Origin: Dokdonella fugitiva
GTDB lineage: Bacteria > Pseudomonadota > Gammaproteobacteria > Xanthomonadales > Rhodanobacteraceae
Length of the DNA: 64,000 nt
Reading direction: 5' to 3'
NCBI RefSeq assembly: GCF_004342425.1
Contig: NZ_SLWQ01000004.1
Coordinates: 1-64,000 of the forward strand
Part shown: positions 1-8,671 of the stretch, one piece after another
Layout: every line of letters begins with the position of its first letter
Numbering within the stretch: position 1 is the stretch's first letter
The notes under the pieces: model-generated
Told to the model about the DNA's origin: nothing
Seen by the model: only the letters and a program-made list of their open reading frames with translations
The model's database searches: none
Position numbers and translations under genes: made by a program

Positions 1-104
1 CTCGCCTCCGCCACCGTCGTCTTGCCCTGGATGATCTCCAGCACCAGCGCCGACTTCCGACGCGCTGTCCAACGCTTGATCTCTTCTTCCATCACTGCAC
101 TCAT
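1..104 (-). CDS. Transposase OrfA-like protein, 5' part only
   Basis: The first 34 codons of a leftward ORF that leaves the window. The N-terminus carries M-E-E-E-I-K-R-W-T followed by K-S-A-L-V-L-E-I-I-Q-G-K-T-T-V-A-E-A, the start of a helix-turn-helix of the DUF1153/transposase type that precedes the catalytic ORF in some IS3-like elements. GAGGAGACACC upstream of the ATG (102-104) gives a good ribosome-binding site. Family recognition is from memory of the motif; the exact IS group is not determined. Confidence 0.55.
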   Translation of the reverse strand, partial: MSAVMEEEIKRWTARRKSALVLEIIQGKTTVAEA

Positions 105-153
105 GGTGTCTCCTCGGTCAAAGGTTACACCTGAGCAGGAATTCACTGGGTCA
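1..153 (-). mobile_element. Edge of an IS3-type insertion sequence
   Basis: The left edge of the window lies inside an insertion sequence. The inferred outer end is near 153, where the top strand reads ...ACTGGGTCA, so the element read outward begins TGACCCAGTG, the TG/CA terminus usual for IS3-family elements. Immediately beyond this point an open coding frame resumes (152-331), as expected if the element interrupted a gene. Only the 5' part of its first transposase ORF is visible; the rest lies outside the window. Confidence 0.5.
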
Positions 154-331
154 TTACATCAAAGGCTTGCGCAACGACCTGCGCGCGAGTGAGCGCCAAC
201 GCGGTGCGCGCGACGCCGAAGTGGTGCGCCTTCAGCGCGACCTTGCGCGCGCGCAAGCGTCCTTAACCGCCAAGCCACGCGCTCCGTCGGCAACGCCACG
301 GCGTCCGCGCGGGAAAGCCAGCGCTACATGA
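152..331 (+). pseudogene. C-terminal fragment of a coiled-coil protein cut by the insertion sequence
   Basis: From 152 an open frame of 59 codons ends at TGA 329-331. It has no start codon and begins exactly at the inferred end of the insertion sequence. The encoded tail is rich in Arg, Ala, Glu and Gln with heptad-like spacing (L-R-N-D-L-R-A-S-E-R-Q, then V-V-R-L-Q-R-D-L-A-R-A-Q), followed by a basic Pro/Arg/Lys-rich end. This resembles the C-terminal coil of KfrA-like DNA-binding proteins found on plasmids and integrative elements, but the match is too short to name. I infer a gene broken by transposition. Confidence 0.45.
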
Positions 332-910
332 CCCTAGAGGCCGCCCGGAAACCGGCAGGTACGGGGATCGGAAATCTCCTGCAGAGGCAGCCTAGAGCGC
401 GGCCGAATGATCGGTGAGGGGCAGCGTCCTCGGCGGTTCTGCCAGACCGTCTTTCGACGCTGAACTGGCAGAGCTGTGACGCTGCCCAAGCATTTTAGAC
501 CCCCCCCGCGGACGGCCAGCGAGATAGCCGGTATCCGGCGTACCAGTTCACAACGCGAGGGCGCCTTGTTGGCAGAATCCATCACCAATGGGGCGTCTTT
601 TCGGCGCTGCTGCGAATATGAGTGGCTTGTCGGCGGCTACGGGTCGCTTTGTTGGCTTTTGCCGGGGCAACTTGTTGGCGCTGAACACTGATTTCGCGTC
701 CGGCGGACATCGCCGGCCTGATCGTCAGGGCGACCGCCGTGTAGCCCAGAGTCGCCAGGTTCGAGCATCGCCGCCGGGCTCGCCTTTAGGTGCGCAATGC
801 CTATTATGTAAAATACATCCTGTCCCGCGATATGCGCGACGGCGCGCTCTTCAGCAACGGTCATCTCCACTTGACCCGGTCCGAGCGCCACCGTTCCATA
901 GAACCGGTGG
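332..910. other. Long stretch without a recognisable gene
   Basis: No convincing gene was found on either strand. Short ORFs exist but show no family motif. On the minus strand, between about 890 and 590, two open frames follow each other (first frame to about 740, another from about 760 to 590), which could be a frameshifted relic. A small inverted repeat ATGTA-AAA-TACAT lies at 806-818 in the only AT-rich patch. The region sits downstream of the restriction endonuclease and is probably decayed accessory DNA. Confidence 0.4.
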
Positions 911-1933
911 TCACCATGCCCCGGAGATACCGAGCGGTCGAGCTACAGGGAGTCGCCCGGCGTGCCGTACCACGGCCGTGGCGATCCTCTCCGGCCCCCA
1001 TATCTCCGCGTCCGCCGGCGCTCTCGCATCAACCGGGTCCAGCGACGCGATGATGAGTTCAGGGCGCCTGACGGCAGCCTCTGCTCTCGGGTCATCCAGC
1101 CACCCTGGCCATCGCAACTTGCACTGCAAAATGACTGCGGGGGTACCGTCTGCTCGAAAGCCAATTCCATCAGCACCGCCGTCGCCGGTCCCGCCGACGT
1201 GCAGCCACATCAGGTCCGGTCGCTCCAGCCGTAGCACATCCACGACGAGATGCTCGAACGATGCCGGCGACAGGAGATCGACCAGTCGCCGAGCGATCTC
1301 GTCGGAATCTTCAGTCGGTTCGTACGTGGCGATACCTGAAGGCGCTGCAAAAAGCCGCTCCAGTACATCGTAGGCGCGATGGTGCCCGTCCCTATCCTTG
1401 ATGATGCCGACAGTGTTGCGCTGGAGCGCCCGCTGGCCGATCCATCGCGGGATCCAAACGAAAGGGACTTCGACCCATTCGGTGGTACTCCACCCTTGGA
1501 CCATATCGGCCAAGTGCCATTCCGGTTCCTCGACGGGCAGTCCCTGCTCACGTCGGAGCTGGAGATATTCCTCCCCGATCTCTCCAGGCGCAAACAGCGT
1601 AAAAGGACTCGCGATCTTGGCCAGCCAACAAACGCCGGATCCGAGTTGCGGAACCACGGCGATGGACCCGATGCCGACTTGGCGGACAATGTTCTGCTGA
1701 AGCGTAATCGAGCTCCTGTAGCCGCGACCTCGGCAATCCTCACTCAAGCGTTCGGAAGGGATATGGCTGGCCAGGCCCAGAGAATGCATGCGCTGCTCGA
1801 TCGGCAACGCGGGATCCACGCCTTCGATGAACGGCGGGTAGCCCAGGAAAATCCGTCGATGCTTTCGAAGCAGTGCCGTGGTGTCGGCGTCCTGTGGCCG
1901 GCACTTCACGTAGATCGCGGTCTTGCTTTCCAT
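911..1933 (-). CDS. Solitary Mrr-like restriction endonuclease
   Basis: A 340-residue protein whose C-terminal third has a PD-(D/E)xK nuclease core of the Mrr/Mrr-cat type: F-E-H-L-V-V-D-V-L followed by G-G-T-G-D-G-G-A-D-G and, after about 15 residues, I-L-Q-C-K. The Asp of GGADG and the Q-C-K lysine are the expected metal-binding and catalytic residues. Members of this fold cut modified or foreign DNA. The first 200 residues belong to no family I recognise and may be a recognition domain. I chose the ATG at 1931-1933 over an upstream GTG at 1954 because GCGGAAG precedes it at suitable spacing. There is no methyltransferase beside it, which fits a modification-dependent (type IV-like) enzyme. 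The neighbours are accessory, so acquisition by transfer is likely. Confidence 0.7.
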   Translation of the reverse strand: MESKTAIYVKCRPQDADTTALLRKHRRIFLGYPPFIEGVDPALPIEQRMHSLGLASHIPSERLSEDCRGRGYRSSITLQQNIVRQVGIGSIAVVPQLGSGVCWLAKIASPFTLFAPGEIGEEYLQLRREQGLPVEEPEWHLADMVQGWSTTEWVEVPFVWIPRWIGQRALQRNTVGIIKDRDGHHRAYDVLERLFAAPSGIATYEPTEDSDEIARRLVDLLSPASFEHLVVDVLRLERPDLMWLHVGGTGDGGADGIGFRADGTPAVILQCKLRWPGWLDDPRAEAAVRRPELIIASLDPVDARAPADAEIWGPERIATAVVRHAGRLPVARPLGISGAW

Positions 1934-2037
1934 TGCTTCCGCTGAGGATTGCACGAGTAGATACCTGCAGTTTCGGGATCGATGCCCGGTGCTAGTTGCA
2001 AATGATTTCCGCAGGCCGCGTGCGACGCGAAAGCACG

Positions 2038-2883
2038 CTATTCCTGAGCCTGCTCCGTCACCGATGACAGGGACGTGGCGTCAGGGCGCGACCCCTCCAG
2101 GGCTTTGAGGCGCTCGTACACGTCGCGCCGGACGAAGGCGCGCTTGAGGTTCGGCGTGGAATGGACAAGGACATACCCGGCGGCCCGGAGTCGATCGCAG
2201 CACCGCTTGATGCGGAAATGGTGGAACTTGTCCTTCGGGTGGTAGACCTCGTCGAATTCGATCAGGATCGCCTTGATGTCGAGACGGTCCTCGATGATGG
2301 TGTCGACGACTTCGTATTCGGCGCCTTCGATCTCCAGCTTCAGGAGGTCGATGGACGCGTGGCCGAATTGCGCCATCAGATTGGCGAGCCGGTCCACCGG
2401 CGCTTCGACCACCGTCTTCGCATCCGTAAACAGGCATGCCGAGTACGAAGCGTAGTCGTTGATTTGCGGATCGAAGAATCGGAGCGTGGTTTTGCTGCTC
2501 CACACGCCTACCGGCACGTACGTGATCTGGGCCAGCTGGTCGGCACCGATGCGATAGGTGTACGGCGTGTGTTTCGGGTTCGCGACGAAGGTTTTTCCGC
2601 TCTCGACATGTTCCTTGAGCTGCGTGAAATGCTGTATGCCATAGGGCGTGGGATCGAAGATGAAGACGTGGCAGTCGTAGATCAGCTTGAGCTCGGTGTC
2701 GAAGGAAACGTCTTCACCGGCACCCACGCAGTAGCACACGGAATTGCGATCGAGCAGTTGCGCCGGGACGTGGTAGCTGTGCCGGCGCCAGCCGATCGAG
2801 CGCATGTCCCGCAGAGGCTTGACGCCGGATTGTGCATGGATGCCAAGCATCTTCTTGAGCGGCACCGATATCCACGGATGCAT
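2038..2883 (-). CDS. FkbM-family methyltransferase
   Basis: A 281-residue protein of the FkbM SAM-dependent methyltransferase family, which usually O-methylates sugars or natural products. Visible are the glycine-rich segment Y-C-V-G-A-G-E-D-V-S-F-D (motif I, about residue 50-61), I-F-D-P-T (acidic loop), and the family-typical D-L-L-K-L-E-I-E-G-A-E-Y-E-V near residue 180 with V-L-I-E-F-D after it. The start was set at the ATG 2881-2883, preceded by GGGGGA; the frame stays open farther upstream but that part is not family-like. It stands alone, without glycosyltransferase neighbours, next to the restriction endonuclease, so its substrate is unknown. It is likely part of the accessory segment. 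Confidence 0.78.
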   Translation of the reverse strand: MHPWISVPLKKMLGIHAQSGVKPLRDMRSIGWRRHSYHVPAQLLDRNSVCYCVGAGEDVSFDTELKLIYDCHVFIFDPTPYGIQHFTQLKEHVESGKTFVANPKHTPYTYRIGADQLAQITYVPVGVWSSKTTLRFFDPQINDYASYSACLFTDAKTVVEAPVDRLANLMAQFGHASIDLLKLEIEGAEYEVVDTIIEDRLDIKAILIEFDEVYHPKDKFHHFRIKRCCDRLRAAGYVLVHSTPNLKRAFVRRDVYERLKALEGSRPDATSLSSVTEQAQE

Positions 2884-3176
2884 CGATTGATCCCCCAGGC
2901 ATGTCCACGAGAAGCGGTCCCCGCAGCCGCGGGTGCGATGTAATGTCAGCCTACTTTGGAACGTGCGGATTCGCAGCCGCGCCGAGCGAACCCTCGCGCG
3001 CGACGGCAAGAAGACGCGCAGGTCGTTCCATTCCATGCCATGCCTCGTCTGCATGAGCGTCCATGCAATTATGCATGAGCTTCATTCGAGCCTGGTGATT
3101 CCGACATGCGCATCGGTCGGTTAGCGTGCCGGTGCACGCGCGCCCTGCCCGCGCTGCCGATGACCTGGGGGAAGCC

Positions 3177-4442
3177 ATGTCGAACAAGCGCGTCCTGCTG
3201 TCGTCCGCCGTCGATCTCGCGCTCGCGCTCGGCATCATCGCACTCGCATTCGGCGTGATCCGCTTCGCGCTGGTTCCTGCCGTGATCGAAGGCCTCGGCT
3301 TGGCCGGCGATTCGATCGCCGCGGCATCCCTGCGCCGCGGCGGCGCGGCGCTCGGCATCCTGCTCGCGTACGGTGCCTTCGTGAGATTTCGCGAGCGGCG
3401 CGCTGCGACCGAGCTGTACCCTCGTCCACGCGCGATCGTCGGCGGCATCATCACGGGCGCCCTGATGATCGCGCCCACGATGCTCGTGCTGTTCGCGATC
3501 GGCGCATACCAGACGACGTGGCGTGGATGGCAGGCCGCTCTGGCGGGCGATGCCGTCGTCATCCTCGTCGCGGCGATGCTCGAAGAGGTCGTGTTCCGTG
3601 GCGTGCTGTTCCGCCAGCTCGAACGCGCGCTGGGCACGACGGCTGCGATCGTCTGCACGGCGCTCGTGTTCGCGGCCGTGCACCTGCCGAACCTCGGCGA
3701 CGGAAGCGACATGCGGGCGTTCGCGACCACCTTCGTGTCCGTCGCCGTCATCGGCGGCTTCTGGACGGTGCTGTTCGCTCGCACACGCAACCTTTGGTTC
3801 GTCACGCTCCATCACGCAGCATGGAATTTCACGATCGTGCTCAGCGGCGCGCCGCTGTCCGGGCTCGGCGAATGGCTCGCCGCGGCGCCGCTGGTCACCG
3901 TCGACCGTGGGCCGATCTGGCTCACGGGCGGTGCGTTCGGGCCGGAGAACTCGGTGCTGACGATCCTCATCGTCGCCGCAGTCGTCTTCACGCTCGCTCG
4001 GCGGAAGCTCACGGGCAGCGCCGTCGAGGGGCGACCGGCTGCAGCCCCGGACTCGTCCCGGACGAACCCTGCGGGCGTCGTCGCGCTGCGCGAATCCGCT
4101 TCGCGTCTCACCGAACGCTGGTCGCCGCGCGTGGTCGCCGCGCTCGACGACTACTACGTCAAGGTGTGCAAGGTGCATGGCACGTTCGGTTGGCACAGCC
4201 ACGACACGGATGAGCTGTTCGTCGTGCTCGAAGGACGGCTCGCGATCGCGATGCAGGACGCACGGGCCGACCTCGGCACGGGCGATTGCTTCGTCGTGCC
4301 TCGCGGCGTGCTGCACAACCCCACGGCGGACGAGGAATGCCTGCTCATGCTGATCGAGCATGCCGCAACCTTGCACGCGGGAAGCGGCCACGCCGTCGCG
4401 GTACCGACGCGCACGATCGCGGAGCAGCTGCGCCCGCTTTGA
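3177..4442 (+). CDS. CPBP intramembrane protease fused to a cupin domain
   Basis: A 421-residue fusion. Residues 1-290 form a polytopic membrane domain of the CPBP (Abi/CAAX-like) protease family: E-E-V-V-F-R at 136-141, a histidine in V-H-L-P-N at about 169 and H-H-A-A-W-N-F at about 212, the three motifs that hold the active site. After a short Pro/Ala-rich linker, residues 315-415 form a single cupin barrel starting with the family-typical W-S-P-R, with metal ligands H-x-H at 340 and 342, a Glu in D-T-D-E-L-F, and His 380 in V-L-H-N-P. Such cupins are normally separate small proteins. No stop or frame change is seen between the domains. CPBP members act in prenyl-protein processing or bacteriocin immunity; the role of the fusion is unknown. 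Confidence 0.8.
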   Translation: MSNKRVLLSSAVDLALALGIIALAFGVIRFALVPAVIEGLGLAGDSIAAASLRRGGAALGILLAYGAFVRFRERRAATELYPRPRAIVGGIITGALMIAPTMLVLFAIGAYQTTWRGWQAALAGDAVVILVAAMLEEVVFRGVLFRQLERALGTTAAIVCTALVFAAVHLPNLGDGSDMRAFATTFVSVAVIGGFWTVLFARTRNLWFVTLHHAAWNFTIVLSGAPLSGLGEWLAAAPLVTVDRGPIWLTGGAFGPENSVLTILIVAAVVFTLARRKLTGSAVEGRPAAAPDSSRTNPAGVVALRESASRLTERWSPRVVAALDDYYVKVCKVHGTFGWHSHDTDELFVVLEGRLAIAMQDARADLGTGDCFVVPRGVLHNPTADEECLLMLIEHAATLHAGSGHAVAVPTRTIAEQLRPL

Positions 4443-4487
4443 TGCGCTGCCCCCGCAGGGCTCGCACGCGTCGTCGGTGTGACTGCG

Positions 4488-5084
4488 TCATCGCCTCGCC
4501 GCGGCGACACGCGCACGCAGCTCCGGCAGCACATCCAGGTCGAACCACGGATTGTGCCTGAGCCATCCCTGGTTGCGCGGCGACGGATGCGGCAGCGGCA
4601 GCACGGCCGGGCCGTAGTCACGCCAGGCTCGCACGGTGTCGGTGAGCGAGGGCTTGCGCGCGGCGCCGAGGAAACGCTGCTGCGCATACTGGCCTATCAG
4701 CAAGGTGAGGCGGATCGCCGGCAGCTGCGCGAGCAGGCGGTCGAGCCAGAGCGGCGCGCACTCGGGTCGCGGCGGGTTGTCGCCGCCCTTCCCGCGCCCC
4801 GGATAGCAGAAGCCCATCGGGACGATCGCGAACGTGGTCACGTCATAGAAGACGTGGGAATCGACGTCGAGCCATTCGCGCAGGCGCTTGCCGCTCGCAT
4901 CGTCCCACGGGATCCCGCTCGCATGCACGCGCGCGCCGGGCGCCTGGCCGACGATGAGGATGCGTGCGTCGGCGTGGGCCTGCAGCACCGGACGCGGCCC
5001 GAACGGCAGCTGCGCCACGCAGGCGCGGCACGCGCGGATCTCGGCGAGCAGCGGGCCGAGTGATTCGCGGTCGCGCGCCTTCAT
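4488..5084 (-). CDS. Uracil-DNA glycosylase family protein with Fe-S cysteines
   Basis: A 198-residue protein of the uracil-DNA glycosylase superfamily, predicted to remove uracil or a related damaged base from DNA. Motif A is G-Q-A-P-G (46-50) and the second motif is H-P-S-P-R-N (166-171). Cysteines 19, 22, 93 and 109 are spaced like the 4Fe-4S ligands of family 4 enzymes (C-x2-C, then two Cys 16 apart), so a cluster is likely. In annotation pipelines this group is often called simply uracil-DNA glycosylase family protein. It is transcribed away from the DUF2945 gene. Substrate preference cannot be read from the sequence. Confidence 0.82.
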   Translation of the reverse strand: MKARDRESLGPLLAEIRACRACVAQLPFGPRPVLQAHADARILIVGQAPGARVHASGIPWDDASGKRLREWLDVDSHVFYDVTTFAIVPMGFCYPGRGKGGDNPPRPECAPLWLDRLLAQLPAIRLTLLIGQYAQQRFLGAARKPSLTDTVRAWRDYGPAVLPLPHPSPRNQGWLRHNPWFDLDVLPELRARVAAARR

Positions 5085-5206
5085 CCGATCCCTGCTGCCG
5101 CAACGGCAGTCGCGCGCGCATCGCGACGAAACGAATCGTTCACGCGGCCGGCGCTATGGTGGCCCTGGATGCGGCGCGTGGCGACCGCGCCGCGAGGAGG
5201 CGCGCG

Positions 5207-5419
5207 ATGAAGAAGACATTCAAGGTCGGCGACCACGTCCGCTGGAATTCCGAAGCCGGGCACGTGACCGGCACGATCATCGCCGTGCACACGCGCGACT
5301 TCGACTACAAGGGCCATCGCCACCACGCGAGCGAGGACGAGCCGCAGTACGAGATCAGGAGCGACCGCACGGACCACGTCGCCGCGCACAAGGGGCGCGT
5401 GCTCGAATACGTGCGCTGA
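5207..5419 (+). CDS. DUF2945 (HVA1-like) small protein
   Basis: A 70-residue protein matching the DUF2945 family (hypervirulence-associated, SH3/Tudor-like fold): F-K-V-G-D-H-V-R-W-N-S-E-A-G at residues 5-18, then T-G-T-I and the family-typical H-H-A-S-E-D-E-P-Q-Y-E-I-R-S near the middle. GAGGAGG lies just upstream of the ATG. It is followed after 9 bases by the DUF488 gene, so the two are probably co-transcribed. The function is unknown; the fold suggests binding to a partner. Confidence 0.8.
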   Translation: MKKTFKVGDHVRWNSEAGHVTGTIIAVHTRDFDYKGHRHHASEDEPQYEIRSDRTDHVAAHKGRVLEYVR

Positions 5420-5428
5420 GGCCGCGGC

Positions 5429-5962
5429 ATGAAGCTCCCCTACTTCACGATCGGCCATTCCGACCGCAGCCTGCCGGGGTTCGTCGACCTGCTGGCCGCT
5501 TCGCAGGTCGCCTGCCTTGCCGACGTGCGCAAGCTGCCGCGGTCGCGGTCGAACCCGCAGTTCAACGAGGACACCTTGCCGTCGGCGCTCGCCGCTGCCG
5601 GCATCGCCTACGAGCACCTCGCCGCGCTTGGTGGATTGCGGGGCAAGCATGCCGACGTGCCGCCGGCGCTCAATGCATACTGGACCAATCGCAGCTTCCA
5701 CAACTATGCCGATCATGCGTTGTCGACGGAGTTCCGCGCGGCGCTGGAACACCTGCTCGCGAAGGGGCGCATGGGCCGCTGCGCGATCATGTGTTCGGAG
5801 GCGGTGTGGTGGCGCTGCCACCGGCGCATCATCACGGACTACCTGATCGCCGCCGGGGAGACGGTGGAACACATCATGGGCCACGGTCGCATCGAGCGCG
5901 CGCAACTCACGCCGGGAGCCGAAGTGCGCGCCGACGGCACGGTCGTCTATCCGGCACGCTAG
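5429..5962 (+). CDS. DUF488 family protein
   Basis: A 177-residue DUF488 protein. It begins Y-F-T-I-G-H-S-D-R-S, has A-D-V-R-K-L-P-R-S-R-S-N-P-Q-F-N typical of the family, and near residue 127 the conserved C-S-E-A-V-W-W-R-C-H-R with two cysteines. The family is common in bacteria, lies in stress-type operons in some lineages, and has no established activity. It follows the DUF2945 gene closely. Confidence 0.85.
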   Translation: MKLPYFTIGHSDRSLPGFVDLLAASQVACLADVRKLPRSRSNPQFNEDTLPSALAAAGIAYEHLAALGGLRGKHADVPPALNAYWTNRSFHNYADHALSTEFRAALEHLLAKGRMGRCAIMCSEAVWWRCHRRIITDYLIAAGETVEHIMGHGRIERAQLTPGAEVRADGTVVYPAR

Positions 5963-5967
5963 CGCGC

Positions 5968-6492
<525 letters not shown>

Positions 6493-6682
6493 TCACCCGT
6501 GTTCGACATCTCGACCAGGCCGGCCCGCGACGCAGCGTGCGTCGCCCGCGGCCGGTACCGCACGCCCGTCGTTGGGCGCGTGCCTGCACGGGCCATGATT
6601 GGAATGCGCAGAGATGCGCAATTATGCCGCACAACGGGCGAGTCGCTCGCCGCGACACCCGAGGCCTGATCGGCGATCCGGT

Positions 6683-7558
6683 TCACGCTGGCTTATCCTT
6701 TCGCGCGACGAGACTCGCGACGGCCTCGTCGATCCCGACGCGGCCCTTGCGTACGTGTGCTCCCCGGTCGCGGAAGTCGATCCAGCCTTCGTTGAAACCG
6801 TCCAGCATCTGCATGCGCGGCACGGGATTGTTCATGCCGTGGGCCCGGAAGGTCGCCTCCCAGGTGTCGCGCGCGACAACCTCGGCCTTCACCTCGCGTC
6901 CGAGTGCCTTGCCGAATGCAGCGGCGATGCGGTTCGGCGACACGCGTTCCTCGGCTTGCAGTTCGACCACGCGCTTGTCATTCCAGTCCTCCAGCAGCAG
7001 TTCGGCCGCCGTGCGGCCGACATCGGCCGTCGCGATCATCGCAATGGGCCTGTCGAGCGGCTGCAGGCAGGAGCGGATGACACCTTCGTCGCGCGCAGAG
7101 GCGATATCCCACTCGGCATTCTCCATGAACCAGGCCGCGCGCAGGAACGTGAGAGGCATCGGCAGGCTGGCCAGCGCTTCCTCGAGAAAGCGAAGGCCGT
7201 TGAGCAGATTCGGCTGCATCGCATCGGCGCCGACCGTCGAAAGGACGACCGCCTTCGGCGGAGCCGCCTTTTCCAGGGCTTCGCGAATGACCGCGATCAT
7301 CGCGCGCGTTTCGGGGAAGCCGGGGCTCGGATCGAACAGCGGCGGCAACAGGATGAAAGCGCCCTCGACTCCGGTCAGGGCCTTGGTGAGCGGCCCCGCG
7401 TCTTCCATGTCCGCGATGACGACATCGCAGCCCCGGGCAGCCCAGGGCGCGCCCTTTTTTTCGTCGCGGACTACAGCGCGGACGCCCTGCCCCGTCGACA
7501 GCAGCGTCTCGGCGAGTGCGCCGCCGACGCGGCCGGTGATTGCGGTGATCGCGAACAT
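6683..7558 (-). CDS. NmrA-like NAD(P)-binding oxidoreductase
   Basis: A 291-residue atypical short-chain dehydrogenase of the NmrA/QOR2 type. The N-terminus I-T-G-R-V-G-G-A-L-A-E-T-L-L is a Rossmann dinucleotide loop, followed by V-R-A-V-V-R-D and V-V-I-A-D-M-E-D. It ends with a C-terminal substrate region. Such proteins reduce quinones or act as redox-sensing regulators. The start ATG (7556-7558) has AGAAGGA upstream. It is divergent from the broken LysR gene, which probably once controlled it. Confidence 0.78.
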   Translation of the reverse strand: MFAITAITGRVGGALAETLLSTGQGVRAVVRDEKKGAPWAARGCDVVIADMEDAGPLTKALTGVEGAFILLPPLFDPSPGFPETRAMIAVIREALEKAAPPKAVVLSTVGADAMQPNLLNGLRFLEEALASLPMPLTFLRAAWFMENAEWDIASARDEGVIRSCLQPLDRPIAMIATADVGRTAAELLLEDWNDKRVVELQAEERVSPNRIAAAFGKALGREVKAEVVARDTWEATFRAHGMNNPVPRMQMLDGFNEGWIDFRDRGAHVRKGRVGIDEAVASLVARKDKPA

Positions 7559-7686
7559 GTTCGTCCTTCTGGTTGGAAGCGGGTGGAGGCAGGCGCGCTG
7601 CCGATCCAACCCATCTTTCCAGACGCGATTTCGCGACTCCAGCGCCGATATGTCACTATTGAATGGACTTGAAGTAATGAATATCC

Positions 7687-8430
7687 ATGGCATACGACGG
7701 GCGGCTGCTCGCGGGCGTGACGGTGCTGATGGCCGTGGTCGAAGCGGGATCGATGACACGCGCCGCCGAAGGCCTCGGGCTGACGCCGTCGGGCGTCGGT
7801 CGCGCGATCCAGCGCCTCGAATCCCGCATCGGCGTGCGGCTGCTCGACCGGACGACGCGGACGATGCACCTCACCGACGAAGGCCGCCGCTTCTACGAAC
7901 GACTGGGTCCACTGCTCGACGGCATCGAGGAGGCGGCGCAGGAAGCGAGCGGCTCGGCGGCGATCGTACGCGGCCGGCTACGCGTCAATGTCGATCCGTT
8001 CTTCTCGCAGGTGGTACTCGCCGAGAATGCCGCGCATTTCCTCGAACGCCACCCGCACGTGCGGCTCGAACTCATCATGCGCGATTCGGTCGGCGATCTC
8101 GTCGCGGACGGGTTCGACCTCGCGCTGCACTTCGGCGATCCACCGAACGGCTCGTTCGTCGCGCGCAAGCTGTTCGAGACGCGCGTGCTCACCGCCGCGT
8201 CGCCGGACTATCTCGATGCTCATGGGCGCCCCGCGCATCCGGGCGAACTCGCCGACCATGCAACGATCGACTTCTGGGACGCCGCGCATGCGCGCGCCTA
8301 CGACTGGGTGTTCCAGCTCATGCCGGCCACCGCCAGCGCCCGACGTTCGCTCAGGCCCCCCATCGTCATTGTCCGCACCAGCTCTCTACGCGCCGGTGCG
8401 CTCACCACTTTTTTCGCAGCGCTTCCTTGA
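7687..8430 (+). pseudogene. LysR regulator truncated by an IS3 remnant
   Basis: The N-terminal winged helix-turn-helix (residues 1-60, with S-M-T-R-A-A-E-G-L-G-L-T-P-S-G-V-G-R-A-I-Q-R-L) and most of the LysR substrate domain are intact to about residue 210, ending near A-Y-D-W-V-F-Q. From about base 8317 the frame runs antisense into IS3 orfB sequence and stops at 8428-8430, so the last 90 or so residues of a normal 300-residue LysR protein are missing. The DNA-binding domain could still be made, but effector response should be lost. Its usual target would be the divergent oxidoreductase. Confidence 0.8.
8317..8408 (-). pseudogene. IS3 OrfB, N-terminal remnant
   Basis: After the orfA lysine/tryptophan end, another frame reads V-V-S-A-P-A-R-R-E-L-V-R-T-M followed by G-L-S-E-R-R-A-L-A-V-A-G-M-S, the standard N-terminus of IS3 OrfB. 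It stops matching at about 8317, where antisense LysR sequence takes over. The DDE integrase core is absent. Confidence 0.75.
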
Positions 8431-8671
8431 TCACTTCGTTCTCGAGCACCTGTTCGGCCAGCAGCTTCTTCAGGCGACCGTTCTCCGTCTCCAGCTCCTT
8501 CAGCCGCTTCGCCTCCGGCACGCTCAGGCCGCCGAACTTGCTCCGCCACAGGTAGTACGACGCCTCGCTGAAGCCGTGCTTGCGGCACAGGTCCTTCACC
8601 GCCATGCCGGCCTCTGCCTCACGCAGGAAGCCGATGATCTGCTCTTCGCTGAATCGCTTCTTCACGTCCAA
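8402..8671 (-). CDS. IS3-family transposase OrfA
   Basis: An 89-residue protein with the IS3/IS407-group signature: K-K-R-F-S-E-E-Q-I-I-G-F-L-R-E-A-E-A-G at the N-terminus, the C-R-K-H-G-F-S-E-A-S-Y-Y-L-W-R helix-turn-helix, and the leucine-rich coil L-E-T-E-N-G-R-L-K-K-L-L-A-E-Q. OrfA binds the ends and makes OrfAB by frameshifting in complete elements. Here orfB is truncated, so no active transposase can be produced. Confidence 0.9.
   Translation of the reverse strand: MDVKKRFSEEQIIGFLREAEAGMAVKDLCRKHGFSEASYYLWRSKFGGLSVPEAKRLKELETENGRLKKLLAEQVLENEVIKEALRKKW

Noticed and set aside
588..1373. A 261-codon plus-strand ORF across the restriction endonuclease gene
   Set aside because: It lies antisense to the nuclease, is Arg/Ser/Pro-rich with no family motif, and has no ribosome site; the minus-strand frame carries the PD-(D/E)xK motifs.
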